From Sporosarcina globispora (GTDB lineage: Bacteria; Bacillota; Bacilli; Bacillales; Cytobacillaceae): a stretch of 64,000 nt of DNA. Shown one piece after another: positions 56,754-64,000 of this stretch (positions within the stretch are counted from its first letter, which is position 1; every line of letters begins with the position of its first letter). Under the pieces are notes generated by a model, which did not search any database, was not told where the DNA came from, and saw only the letters and a program-made list of their open reading frames with translations. The position numbers and the translations under genes were made by a program. The stretch spans positions 2,711,709-2,775,708 of the forward strand of contig NZ_LGUF01000007.1 in the NCBI RefSeq assembly GCF_001274725.1, given 5' to 3'.

Positions 56754-56788
56754 TAATATAACTATAATGTAACCAAGAGGTGAAAATA

Positions 56789-57238
56789 ATGGAAAATCTT
56801 CGCAGTTTGTTTCAAGTAATGACGCGCCGTTTTGGTTTGCTCAATAAAAATTGCTGCAGTGTCGGCGGATGTGATATTTCCCTCATTCAAAGCCATATTC
56901 TTTATGAGATTGACAACCAGCATAACCCGTCCATGCAGCAGATTGCTGATACTTTAGGGACCGATATCACTACTTTCAGCAGGCAGGTTCAATCTTTAGT
57001 AAAGATGAACTTAGTTAAGAAGATGCCGGATCCTGCTGATAAAAGAATCAGTATTCTTTCGCTGACTGCTGAAGGCAAATATATTGCAGGTTCAATAGAT
57101 CAGCAGATGAATTCATTTTTACATGAGGTTTTTTCACAAATGAATGAGTTTGAAAAGGAGACAGTCATCCGCTCGATTCATTTGTTAAATAATGCAATGG
57201 CAAAGTCCAGTGCATGCTGTAAGCCGTTTCAGGGGTAA
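56789..57238 (+). CDS. Cys-rich MarR-family regulator
   Basis: 149 residues. The winged helix is MQQIADTLGTDITTFSRQVQSLVKMNLVKK with the wing DPADKRISILSLT. Unusual are the cysteines: NCCSVGGCD near residue 25 and SACCKPF at the C terminus, which could bind a soft metal or a trivalent arsenical or respond to thiols. Start at ATG 56789 after AAGAGGTG. It is followed by a flavoprotein that is also Cys-rich at both ends, in an arsenic-related region, which supports a metalloid or thiol-stress signal. That signal is inferred. Confidence 0.82.
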   Translation: MENLRSLFQVMTRRFGLLNKNCCSVGGCDISLIQSHILYEIDNQHNPSMQQIADTLGTDITTFSRQVQSLVKMNLVKKMPDPADKRISILSLTAEGKYIAGSIDQQMNSFLHEVFSQMNEFEKETVIRSIHLLNNAMAKSSACCKPFQG

Positions 57239-57254
57239 ACCCCCTGCGTTTAAT

Positions 57255-57271
57255 ACTTGCATCTTGCAAGT
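57255..57271. promoter_or_regulatory. Palindromic operator in front of the flavoprotein gene
   Basis: ACTTGCATCTTGCAAGT: perfect 7-bp arms with a 3-bp centre, 41 bp before the flavoprotein start. A GC-rich hairpin, CAGGGG/CCCCTG, precedes it at the marR stop. It likely binds the MarR protein. Confidence 0.5.
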
Positions 57272-57311
57272 GAAATCAATCAATCCAATTTTGGAGAAAA
57301 GAGGAGCACAC

Positions 57312-58676
57312 ATGACCAATTTGAATGATCTTATTGTTGTTAAAGGATGCTGCACGCATAAGAAAAACGAGTCAAGTAAAGATGAAGGAAAAGGTTTGCC
57401 TGTGGCTATAATTGGTGCCGGGCCGGTTGGGCTGGCAGCTGCTGCACACCTGGCAAGCAGGAGGCAATCATTTATTTTGCTCGAGTCGGGGAAGCAAGCG
57501 GGAGCTAATATTAATAGCTGGGGACATATTCGGTTATTCTCACCATGGCGATACAATATTGATAAAGCTGCTGCCAAGTTATTAAGCGCCAATGGCTGGG
57601 TACAGCCGCAAATGGAAGCTTTGCCTACTGGGGAAGAGCTGGTTGAACATTATCTATCGCCGCTGTCCAGGTTACCTGAAATAAAGCCTTTCATACACCT
57701 TAATACGAAGGTTTTGTCAGTTGGCAGAAGAGACACCGATAAAATGAAAACCGCAAACCGGGAAAATATTCCCTTTGTTATCCATGTTGAGCAGAATGGA
57801 GAGTACAAAACATTCGAATCGAAAGCAGTAATTGATGCTTCGGGCACCTGGGGAAATCCTAATCCAGCTTCCTCAAGCGGAATTTGGCTGGCTGAAGAAC
57901 AGCAGCTGAAGGAAAAAATATTTTATGGAATACCCGATATAGCAGGGAGTGAGCAGCAGCGCTTTCGGAATAAACGCATAGCAGTTGTTGGGGGAGGCCA
58001 TTCGGCCATTAATGCCTTGCTGGATTTAGCCATATTGAAAAAGTCCTATCCCGAAACGGAAATTCTATGGATTATGAGAAGAAATCAGGTTGAGGATGCC
58101 TACGGAGGAGAAGAAAAAGATGCCCTAGAAGCACGCGGCCTTCTCGGAAGCAGAATCCGCCAATTGGTTAATAACGGGCAAGTGAAGGTCATTTCCCCAT
58201 TTCGCATCCAGTTAGTCAAAGAGTCAGAAGCGGGAATCAAGTTAATAGGCAGCCAAAACGGTAAACACAGCAGCCTCGATGATATCGACGAAATGATTGT
58301 TAATACAGGAAGCCGTCCGAATTTTTCAATCATAAATGAATTGCGGACTTCCATCGATCCTGCAACTGAAAGTGTAGAGGCTCTAGCACCATTAATCGAT
58401 CCTAATATTCATAGCTGCGGTACCGTTCGCCCTCATGGAGAAAAGGAGTTAAGGCAGCCTGAGAAGAATTTTTACATTGTGGGTTCAAAAAGCTATGGCC
58501 GTGCTCCAACCTTCTTGATGGCGACAGGCTATGAGCAGGTTAGGTCAGTGGCAGCTTATCTAAGCGGTGATTACGCTGCTGCTGAAAAAGTGGAGCTGGA
58601 TTTGCCGGAAACCGGTGTATGCAGCGTTAATCTAAAAAGTTCCTGTGATGAACATGCATCTTCCTGCTGCAATTAA
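57312..58676 (+). CDS. FAD/NAD(P)-dependent oxidoreductase, Cys-rich ends (ArsO-like candidate)
   Basis: 454 residues. FAD-binding GAGPVGLAAAAHLASR near residue 35 and a second dinucleotide motif VVGGGHSAINALLDLA near 230 give the two-domain layout of flavin monooxygenases and thioredoxin-reductase-like enzymes. NTGSRPNF and a C-terminal GYEQVRSVAAYL complete it. VVKGCCTHKK at the N terminus and SCDEHASSCCN at the C terminus give paired cysteines. Similar flavoproteins occur in ars operons (ArsO type), so an oxidative role on arsenicals is possible. ATG 57312 is chosen for AGAGGAGC upstream; a longer frame from 57192 would overlap marR. Confidence 0.78.
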   Translation: MTNLNDLIVVKGCCTHKKNESSKDEGKGLPVAIIGAGPVGLAAAAHLASRRQSFILLESGKQAGANINSWGHIRLFSPWRYNIDKAAAKLLSANGWVQPQMEALPTGEELVEHYLSPLSRLPEIKPFIHLNTKVLSVGRRDTDKMKTANRENIPFVIHVEQNGEYKTFESKAVIDASGTWGNPNPASSSGIWLAEEQQLKEKIFYGIPDIAGSEQQRFRNKRIAVVGGGHSAINALLDLAILKKSYPETEILWIMRRNQVEDAYGGEEKDALEARGLLGSRIRQLVNNGQVKVISPFRIQLVKESEAGIKLIGSQNGKHSSLDDIDEMIVNTGSRPNFSIINELRTSIDPATESVEALAPLIDPNIHSCGTVRPHGEKELRQPEKNFYIVGSKSYGRAPTFLMATGYEQVRSVAAYLSGDYAAAEKVELDLPETGVCSVNLKSSCDEHASSCCN

Positions 58677-58701
58677 TTAAAGGAGAGAATTACTTCCCTT
58701 A

Positions 58702-58926
58702 ATGAAGGTGATGCAAATGACCATCAATCATGATGGAGCGCTCTAAAAAGAATATATTATTCCATATATGAAACTAATCATGAATGCTTTTGGATGTTCT
58801 GTTGAGGAAGCTAAAGATAATACGTTTGAAAGGCTGTTTCGATTGTGGGAAAGTAAAATAGGGCAGGAAACGTATACACAATTTCTTTTGGTTTATCGGG
58901 ATTTAATGGATCATTCCAATGATTAA
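58702..58926 (+). pseudogene. Small ORF interrupted by a TAA codon
   Basis: Starting at ATG 58702, MKVMQMTINHDGAL is followed by TAA (58744-58746), and the same frame continues KEYIIPYMKLIMNAFGCSVE to a stop at 58924-58926. Without the TAA this would be a protein of about 74 residues. A shorter protein of 52 residues could start at ATG 58768, but it has no good ribosome site. Not recognised. The remaining bases between 58677 and 59018 show nothing else. Confidence 0.5.
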
Positions 58927-59018
58927 GAAATGTCAGTAGAGAATGACTTATGGCGGCTATTAAAGTTCATAGCTTAATATACTAGTCGTCGATGAAATTT
59001 AGTAGCTGGGGGCCTGCA

Positions 59019-59516
59019 ATGAGAAATGAGACTGTTATTCGTGAAGCCAGAAAGACAGATATAGGAGGTATTTTGGAGATTTATAATCAGGGAATTGAAG
59101 ATCGTATTGCTACATTGGAAACAGAGACAAAAGATTATTCCTATATGACAAAATGGTTTGAACAGCATCAAGGCCGATATAGTGTGCTTGTTGCAGAAGA
59201 AGGGGATCAAGTGATAGGATGGGCATCTTTAAATCCGTATAGTAACAGATGTGCTTATGATGGAGTGGCAGATATATCAGTCTATATCTCCAGGGCATTC
59301 AGAGGCAAAGGAGCTGGCGGGAAGCTGCTTTCTGCGCTCGAAATGAAAGCAAAAGAAAACAAGTTCCATAAGCTGGTTTTGTTTACTTTTCCATTTAATG
59401 GCCTGGGACAGGGACTGTACAAGAAAATGGGGTATCGTGAAGTTGGTACATTTCAAAACCAGGGTGTTTTGGATGGAGAATTCGTTGATGTGATGACTAT
59501 GGAAAAACTGCTTTAA
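59019..59516 (+). CDS. GNAT N-acetyltransferase, ArsN1/PAT-like
   Basis: 165 residues, one GNAT domain. IYNQGIEDRIATLETE at the start, GWASLNPYSNRCAYDGVADISVYI, the acetyl-CoA loop FRGKGAGGKLL and GYREVGTF near the end match the phosphinothricin/arsinothricin acetyltransferases. Those with IYNQGIEDRIAT are typically ArsN1, which acetylates the arsenical antibiotic arsinothricin. Its place 1.5 kb before arsR supports that, but other acyl acceptors cannot be excluded. ATG 59019 is preferred over 58992, where no ribosome site is seen; the site for 59019 (GGGGGC) is modest. Confidence 0.8.
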   Translation: MRNETVIREARKTDIGGILEIYNQGIEDRIATLETETKDYSYMTKWFEQHQGRYSVLVAEEGDQVIGWASLNPYSNRCAYDGVADISVYISRAFRGKGAGGKLLSALEMKAKENKFHKLVLFTFPFNGLGQGLYKKMGYREVGTFQNQGVLDGEFVDVMTMEKLL

Positions 59517-59525
59517 ATAAAGGTG

Positions 59526-59550
59526 CGGCTAATAGTTTAGCCGTTTTTTT
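59526..59550 (+). terminator. Terminator after the ArsN1-like gene
   Basis: CGGCTAA (59526-59532) with TTAGCCG (59537-59543) and seven T. Repeat array 2 begins about 50 bp later, so it is not part of this transcript. Confidence 0.8.
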
Positions 59551-59596
59551 GTGGTTTTTTCTTAAAGGTTCGGTGGGATTCCAAGTTCGGGGAGGA

Positions 59597-60822
59597 TCCC
59601 CCCGGAAAAGTCCTTACCCTGTCCGAATGAGCGCCGGATTCGGACAGGAAGCTGAGGAACAGTCCATATCCTGTCCGAATGAGCGCCGGATTCGGACAGG
59701 AAGCTGAGGAACAGTCCATATCCTGTCCGAATGAGCACCGGATTCGGACAGGAAGCTGAGGAACAGTCCATATCCTGTCCGAATGGGTGCCGGATTCGGA
59801 CAGGATCCCCCGGAAAAGTCCTTACCCTGTCCGAATGAGCACCGGATTCGGACAGGAAGCTGAGGAACAGTCCATATCCTGTCCGAATAAGCACCGGATT
59901 CGGACAGGAAACCGAGGGAAAGTCCATATCCTGTCCGACGCCGGATTCGGACAGGAAACTGAGGAACAGTCCATATCCTGTCCGAATAAGCACCGGATTC
60001 GGACAGGAAACCGAGGGAAAGTCCATATCCTGTCCGAAAGAGCGCCGGATTCGGACAGGAAACTGAGGAACAGTCCATATCCTGTCCGAATAAGCACCGG
60101 ATTCGGACAGGAAACCGAGGGAAAGTCCATATCCTGTCCGAAAGAGCGCCGGATTCGGACAGGAAACTGAGGAACAGTCCATATCCTGTCCGAATAAGCA
60201 CCGGATTCGGACAGGAAACCGAGGGAAAGTCCATATCCTGTCCGAAAGAGCGCCGGATTCGGACAGGAAACTGAGGAACAGTCCATATCCTGTCCGAATA
60301 AGCACCGGATTCGGACAGGAAACCGAGGGAAAGTCCATATCCTGTCCGAAAGAGCGCCGGATTCGGACAGGAAACTGAGGAACAGTCCATATCCTGTCCG
60401 AATAAGCACCGGATTCGGACAGGAAACCGAGGGAAAGTCCATATCCTGTCCGAAAGAGCGCTGGATTCGGACAGGAAGCTGAGGAACAGTCCATATCCTG
60501 TCCGAATGAGCTCCGGATTCGGACAGGAAACCGAGAAAAAGTCCATATCCTGTCCGAATGAGTGCCGGATTCGGACAGGAAGCTGAGGAACAGTCCATAT
60601 CCTGTCCGAAAGAGCGCGGGATTCGGACAGGAAGCTGAGGAACAGTCCATAACCTGTCCGAAAGAGTGCCGGATTCGGACAGGAAACCGAGGAACAGTCC
60701 ATATCCTGTCCGAATGAGTGCCGGATTCGGAAAGGATCCCCTGGAAAAGTCCATAACCTGTCCGAATGAGCACCGAATTCGGACAGAATTCCCTGATTTG
60801 TTCCTTTTCTATCCGAATGAAC
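59597..60822. repeat. Tandem array 2: 23 units of a 52-bp repeat
   Basis: Cores GGATTCGGACAGG begin at 59636 and recur to 60723 and 60775 (the last two degenerate). Of 22 intervals, 21 are exactly 52 bp and one (59896 to 59943) is 47. Each unit carries an inverted repeat: TCCTGTCCGAAT, 9-nt spacer, ATTCGGACAGGA. From 59844 to about 60462 two unit variants alternate (CTGAGGAACAG and CCGAGGGAAAG), giving a 104-bp super-repeat. Both ends decay, with GGATCCCC replacing the middle in two units. Because 52 is not a multiple of three and the minus strand of the unit has no stop, all three minus-strand frames stay open over 1 kb; these are not genes. Between array and arsR (60823-61009) I see no gene. 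Confidence 0.97.
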
Positions 60823-61009
60823 GGAGGAACATCAGTCTTATACTGAATTCTTCTCTACATGCGTGAACGGGGCATGAGAACAGGACTATCAAAAGAAATG
60901 CTCGATTGCATCTGTCCATCCGTTCATTTGTCAAAACCAGCAAACCAAACGAATACAGCTGAAAAAAAAGCAACCTATAGGTAAAACTTTTGTAAATAAG
61001 AAAAAAAGC

Positions 61010-61029
61010 ATTTGCTTATATAAGCAAAT
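61010..61029. promoter_or_regulatory. ArsR operator with ars promoter
   Basis: ATTTGCTTATATAAGCAAAT is a perfect 20-bp palindrome 39 bp before arsR. It covers the -35 TTGCTT (61012-61017), 17 bp from TATGTT (61035-61040). Typical for an ArsR/SmtB repressor site. Confidence 0.8.
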
Positions 61030-61068
61030 CATTATATGTTAATATATGCAAAGCGGAGGTGAGAAATC

Positions 61069-61413
61069 ATGAATGTGTCCACAGTTGAAATCGAAAAAGC
61101 AGCATCCATTTTAAAACTATTAGGCGATAAAACGCGGCTCACAATGGTCATGCTTTTAAATAACCATGATTGTTGTGTATGTGAGTTTGTGGAGATTTTT
61201 AAGATGAGCCAGCCAGCTATTAGCCAGCATCTCAGGAAACTAAAAGATGCAGGTGTGGTTAGGGAGACCAGGAGAGGTCAATGGATTATTTATTCATTGA
61301 ATCAGGATAGTGACTTCTATTCATTGGTTCAGTCTGTGCTCGGTCACCTTCCAAGCCAAGATTATTTATTAGAAGAATTGAAAGAACAGGGATTGCGAAT
61401 ATCCTGTGAGTAA
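61069..61413 (+). CDS. arsR: Arsenical-responsive repressor ArsR
   Basis: 114 residues, ArsR/SmtB winged helix. The metalloid-binding motif DCCVCEF (Cys35, Cys36, Cys38) sits in the recognition region, where As(III) binding distorts the DNA contact. The recognition helix is [19 protein letters not shown], followed by the wing [23 protein letters not shown] ribosome site. First gene of arsR-arsB-arsC. It represses via the palindrome at 61010-61029. Confidence 0.94.
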   Translation: MNVSTVEIEKAASILKLLGDKTRLTMVMLLNNHDCCVCEFVEIFKMSQPAISQHLRKLKDAGVVRETRRGQWIIYSLNQDSDFYSLVQSVLGHLPSQDYLLEELKEQGLRISCE

Positions 61414-61427
61414 GAGGGGGAAACACA

Positions 61428-62723
61428 TTGACTCAAATAATTTTAGCATCGGTGATTTTCTTAGTCACCCTCATTCTAGTAATTTGGCAGCCAAAAGGGC
61501 TGTCCATCGGATGGTCAGCTTGTGGCGGAGCGATCCTCGCTTTAATTGCTGGTGTTGTGGACTTCAATGACGTCATGGATGTTACTTCCATTGTCTGGAA
61601 TGCCACGTTAACCTTTATTGCAATTATCATTATATCTCTTATTTTAGATGAAATTGGTTTTTTCGAGTGGGCCGCTTTACATATGGCAAGGGCGGCAAAG
61701 GGAAGCGGAGTGAAGATGTTCATTTACGTTTCCATTTTGGGAGCATGTGTCGCAGCATTCTTTGCGAATGATGGTGCTGCACTCATTCTCACGCCAATCG
61801 TCCTTGCGATGGTTCGAAACCTTAAGTTTGAAGAAAAATTGGTTTTTCCGTTTATCATTGCGAGCGGATTTATTGCGGATACAACATCCCTGCCATTGGT
61901 TGTCAGCAACCTTGTCAATATCGTGTCGGCTGACGTTTTTGGCATCGGCTTTGTGGAATATGCGTCCCGCATGATTATCCCGAACTTCTTTTCACTTACA
62001 GCAAGCATTTTGGTCTTATTCTTATACTTTAGAAAGAGCATACCGAAGAATTATGATCTATCTCATTTGAAGGAACCGACTGAAGCAGTTCGTGACAGCA
62101 AAATGTTCCGATTGTCCTGGCTTGTTTTAGGCATCTTATTAATAGGCTATTTTGCAAGTGAATGGATGGGAATTCCTGTTTCCATCATCGCAGGAATAAT
62201 TGCGACCTTCTTCCTGTCCATGGCCCGAAGAAGCCCGGCGGTAAATACGCGCAAAGTAATCAAGGGGGCACCATGGGCAATCGTTTTCTTTTCTATTGGC
62301 ATGTATGTAGTGGTTTACGGTTTAAGAAACGCGGGTCTTACAAATGTATTGGCGGATTTAATTCAAATGATAGCTGACCAGGGACTATTTGCTGCGACTA
62401 TCGGAATGGGATTCATTGCTGCCATCCTTTCTTCTGTCATGAACAATATGCCAACCGTTATGATTGACGCTCTGGCAATTGCTGATACGAATACAAGCGG
62501 AATCATGCGTGAAGCCCTTATTTATGCAAACGTGATTGGATCTGATTTAGGCCCGAAAATCACGCCGATTGGTTCCCTGGCAACTTTGCTATGGCTTCAT
62601 GTATTGTCCCTAAAGGGAGTAAAAATCTCATGGGGAACGTATTTTAAGACAGGAATTGTTTTAACCATTCCAACATTATTTATAACATTAGTTGGTTTAT
62701 ATATTTGGTTACAGATACTCTAA
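61428..62723 (+). CDS. arsB: Arsenite efflux permease ArsB
   Basis: 431 residues, about 12 transmembrane helices, ArsB/NhaD permease family. [18 protein letters not shown] and [17 protein letters not shown] are the two conserved core motifs, with GLRNAGLTN between them. It extrudes As(III) and Sb(III), powered by the membrane potential. TTG start with AGAGGGGG. 14 bp after arsR. Confidence 0.93.
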   Translation: MTQIILASVIFLVTLILVIWQPKGLSIGWSACGGAILALIAGVVDFNDVMDVTSIVWNATLTFIAIIIISLILDEIGFFEWAALHMARAAKGSGVKMFIYVSILGACVAAFFANDGAALILTPIVLAMVRNLKFEEKLVFPFIIASGFIADTTSLPLVVSNLVNIVSADVFGIGFVEYASRMIIPNFFSLTASILVLFLYFRKSIPKNYDLSHLKEPTEAVRDSKMFRLSWLVLGILLIGYFASEWMGIPVSIIAGIIATFFLSMARRSPAVNTRKVIKGAPWAIVFFSIGMYVVVYGLRNAGLTNVLADLIQMIADQGLFAATIGMGFIAAILSSVMNNMPTVMIDALAIADTNTSGIMREALIYANVIGSDLGPKITPIGSLATLLWLHVLSLKGVKISWGTYFKTGIVLTIPTLFITLVGLYIWLQIL

Positions 62724-62751
62724 AAAACTTACCTAAAAGGAGAATTTCAAC

Positions 62752-63171
62752 ATGATTAAAAAAACAATCTACTTCCTATGCACAGGCAACTCATGCCGCA
62801 GCCAAATGGCTGAAGGATGGGCAAAACAGCATTTAGGTGATGAATGGAATGTTTATAGTGCAGGCATTGAAGCACATGGTTTAAATCCTAACGCTGTCAA
62901 AGCAATGAAAGAAGCTGGCATTGATATTTCCTATCAGACTTCTGATATCATTGACCCTGAAATTCTAAATAAGGCTGATTTGGTAGTAACGCTTTGCGGT
63001 GATGCAGCTGACAAATGTCCGATGACTCCTCCTCATGTGAAGCGTGAGCACTGGGGATTCGAGGATCCTGCAAAAGCAGAAGGAACAGAGGAAGAAAAAT
63101 GGTCTTTCTTCCAGCGCGTACGTGATGAAATTGGCGGCCGCATTAAAACATTTGCTGAAACAGGAAAGTGA
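62752..63171 (+). CDS. arsC: Arsenate reductase, thioredoxin-coupled ArsC
   Basis: 139 residues of the low-molecular-weight phosphatase fold. P-loop CTGNSCRS with catalytic Cys10, and the redox Cys82 and Cys89 in [11 protein letters not shown] that relay a disulfide to thioredoxin. Reduces As(V) to As(III) for export by ArsB. AAAAGGAGAA ribosome site. Intact, and same size as the B. subtilis and S. aureus enzymes. Confidence 0.96.
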   Translation: MIKKTIYFLCTGNSCRSQMAEGWAKQHLGDEWNVYSAGIEAHGLNPNAVKAMKEAGIDISYQTSDIIDPEILNKADLVVTLCGDAADKCPMTPPHVKREHWGFEDPAKAEGTEEEKWSFFQRVRDEIGGRIKTFAETGK

Positions 63172-63208
63172 ATTATAAACTAAAAAATATTCAAAGGGTG
63201 GGAAAGAC

Positions 63209-63487
63209 TTGATAATTACAGATCATGCGCGTGATGAATTAAAAAAAATGCTGGAAGAACAAAATGCGAGCAGCATACGCATCTTTTTTGACGGCTATGG
63301 CTGAGGACAGCCAAGAATAGGACTGGCTCTGGATGGGCCGGCAGCAGATGATATTATTGTGACAATCAATGAAATCAAAGTAGCAATCGACCCTATTATT
63401 GAACCAAATACGGAAGACCTTGTTCTAGAACGAAGCGGAAACGGAAGCGGGATTTCGATGATTGGGAATACGGGAAGATGCTGTTAG
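63209..63487 (+). CDS. HesB/IscA-like protein with in-frame TGA: probable selenoprotein
   Basis: The frame runs from TTG 63209 (GGGTGGG at 63196-63202) to TAG 63487, 92 residues if TGA at 63302-63304 (codon 32) is read as selenocysteine. It reads IITDHARDELKKMLEEQ, then FFDGYG-U-GQPRIGLALDGP, and ends ISMIGNTGRCC. This is the HesB-like fold. Position 32 is the first metal/thiol ligand, Cys in ordinary A-type proteins (GxGCGxPxLGL), and the C-terminal Cys91-Cys92 supply the others. The 60 codons after the TGA are fully conserved in type and unbroken. A hairpin with the expected bacterial SECIS geometry follows. HesB-like selenoproteins are a known family. It sits 37 bp after arsC in the ars operon. 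Alternative: a recent Cys-to-stop mutation. Confidence 0.8.
63302..63341 (+). promoter_or_regulatory. UGA and putative bacterial SECIS element
   Basis: After TGA (63302-63304) come 18 nt and then CTGGCTC (63323-63329) pairing with GGGCCGG (63335-63341): seven base pairs including G-U, loop TGGAT. UGA-to-loop distance is 25 nt, and a G lies within the first two loop bases, as I recall the usual bacterial SECIS rules to require. Confidence 0.6.
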
Positions 63488-63545
63488 GAGAGGGCCTTTA
63501 GAGGCTAACAAAAACAAAAAGCAATGCAGCGTCTAAAAGTAATAT

Positions 63546-63596
63546 GTACCCTATAGAGTAGACACATAAAAAAGGCTACCTATAGGGTACTTTTTT
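63546..63596 (+). terminator. Subterminal hairpin/terminator within the IS left end
   Basis: GTACCCTATAG (63546-63556) pairs with CTATAGGGTAC (63580-63590), followed by TTTTTT. It would stop ars transcripts entering the transposase gene. Such read-through protection is common in insertion sequences. Confidence 0.65.
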
Positions 63597-63647
63597 GTAT
63601 AATTAAGAAATACAACGAGAGAGATTCACCAGGGGACGGAGAATAAT

Positions 63648-64000
63648 ATGAGTAAAAAGATATTTTCAGAAAAAGAAATCAAGCTACTATCAGCTAATAG
63701 CTACGTTAAATCGGTGAGTTCAAAAGGAATTACTTACACTGATGAATTTAAACAAATTTTTATTGCAGAAAAACAGAAAGGCAAGTTTGCCAGGGATATA
63801 TTTGAGGAACATGGTTTTGATGTAGATGTTTTGGGGAAGCAGCGGATTAATTCAGCGAGTAGAAGATGGAGTGATGCTTACAAGGAGAGTGGGATAACCG
63901 GATTACGTGACACAAGGGCTGGAAATTCAGGGCGTCCAATGGACAGAGAGCTTTCCCTAGAGGAGAAAAACGTCCGCTTAGAAGCACAAATTAACCTGCT
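63648..64000 (+). CDS. IS3-family transposase OrfA (partial)
   Basis: ATG 63648 (after GGGGACGGAG) opens a frame that runs off the window: MSKKIFSEKEIKLLSANSYV, then YTDEFKQIFIAEKQKGKFA with a helix-turn-helix, SGRPMDRELSLEEKNVRLEA and the start of a leucine zipper (LEAQINLL). This is the OrfA of an IS3/IS150-type element common in Bacillus. OrfB with the DDE domain should follow by -1 frameshift beyond the edge. No break in the visible part. Confidence 0.88.
   Translation, partial: MSKKIFSEKEIKLLSANSYVKSVSSKGITYTDEFKQIFIAEKQKGKFARDIFEEHGFDVDVLGKQRINSASRRWSDAYKESGITGLRDTRAGNSGRPMDRELSLEEKNVRLEAQINL

Larger units (their letters stand above)
63545..64000 (+). mobile_element. Left end of an IS3-family insertion sequence (cut by window edge)
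   Basis: The element seems to begin at 63545 with TGTACCCTATAGAGTAGACA, which has the TG start and GTAGACA motif of IS3-family terminal repeats. The OrfA frame follows. The right end, and so any target duplication, lies outside. It inserted directly behind the ars operon (57 bp after the HesB-like stop). Confidence 0.75.

Noticed and set aside
57192..57311. 40-residue N-terminal extension of the flavoprotein
   Set aside because: It would overlap marR, cross the operator palindrome and lacks a ribosome site.
58744..58746. Recoded stop in the small ORF
   Set aside because: The codon is TAA, which is not used for selenocysteine, and no family match supports read-through.
59562..60773. Long minus-strand reading frames of 300-400 codons over array 2 (FLSESGALSDRIWT-like repeats)
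   Set aside because: All three frames of that strand are open because the 52-bp unit lacks stops and its length is 1 modulo 3. There is no ribosome site or promoter, and the protein would be a frame-shifted permutation of the same DNA repeat.
59597..60822. CRISPR array
   Set aside because: Units are contiguous 52-bp copies with no unique spacers between invariant repeats, and there is no cas gene in the window.
60974..60981. CCTATAGG near arsR resembling the IS end hairpin arm at 63580
   Set aside because: Only eight self-complementary bases are shared, with no further similarity; probably chance.
63305..63329. Alternative hairpin AGCCA/TGGCT right after the TGA as the SECIS
   Set aside because: Its 10-nt loop would be only about 9 nt from the TGA, nearer than expected for a bacterial SECIS; the 63323-63341 stem fits better.

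Overview
The window reads as a chromosomal segment of a low-GC, endospore-forming member of the Bacillaceae. The support is a gerA-type germinant receptor operon, strong AGGAGG ribosome sites with TTG and GTG starts, ECF sigma and YesM/YesN-type regulation, and Gram-positive lipoproteins. I cannot name a species from sequence alone. No rRNA, tRNA or CRISPR array was seen.

Layout. (1) 1-10.2 kb: a sulfonate (taurine) dissimilation cluster: the end of a GntR/UTRA regulator, alanine dehydrogenase, taurine:pyruvate aminotransferase, sulfoacetaldehyde acetyltransferase, a sodium/solute symporter, a YtcJ-like amidohydrolase and an APC permease. Together the first three enzymes turn taurine into acetyl phosphate, sulfite and ammonium. 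(2) 10.3-10.9 kb: a tandem array of 52-bp repeats. (3) 11-15.6 kb: LysR regulator, YeiH-family (putative sulfate/sulfite) exporter, EamA exporter and a divergent MocR regulator. (4) 15.8-18.2 kb: a small lipoprotein, an ECF sigma/anti-sigma pair and a COG4315-type lipoprotein. (5) 18.5-43 kb: a carbohydrate island: YesM/YesN two-component system, two sugar ABC importers lacking their own ATPase, a GH63-like glycosidase, a ROK repressor, an M24-fold protein that has lost its metal ligands, galK-galE-galT, an SDR, an unusual pair of glycine-decarboxylase (GcvPA/GcvPB) paralogs and a GH2 beta-galactosidase. (6) 43.1-47.6 kb: an SDR remnant, a sigma-54 activator and its likely target operon (Xaa-Pro dipeptidase plus EutH-like transporter) behind a textbook -24/-12 promoter. 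(7) 47.7-53 kb: an MFS exporter and a ger operon in order B-A-C. (8) 53-56.7 kb: PadR with two SDRs and TetR with a paired SMR exporter, each with matching duplicate operators. (9) 56.7-63.5 kb: an arsenic-related island: Cys-rich MarR, flavoprotein, ArsN1-like acetyltransferase, a second and larger 52-bp repeat array, and arsR-arsB-arsC. It is followed by a HesB/IscA-like gene with an in-frame TGA and a SECIS-like hairpin, a probable selenoprotein. (10) 63.5 kb to the edge: the left end of an IS3-family element.

Most notable: the candidate selenocysteine HesB-like protein at the end of the ars operon; two homologous repeat arrays that keep an almost invariant 52-bp period although their inner sequence differs; the orphan GcvP-like pair in a galactoside locus; and the sigma-54 controlled peptidase/EutH operon.
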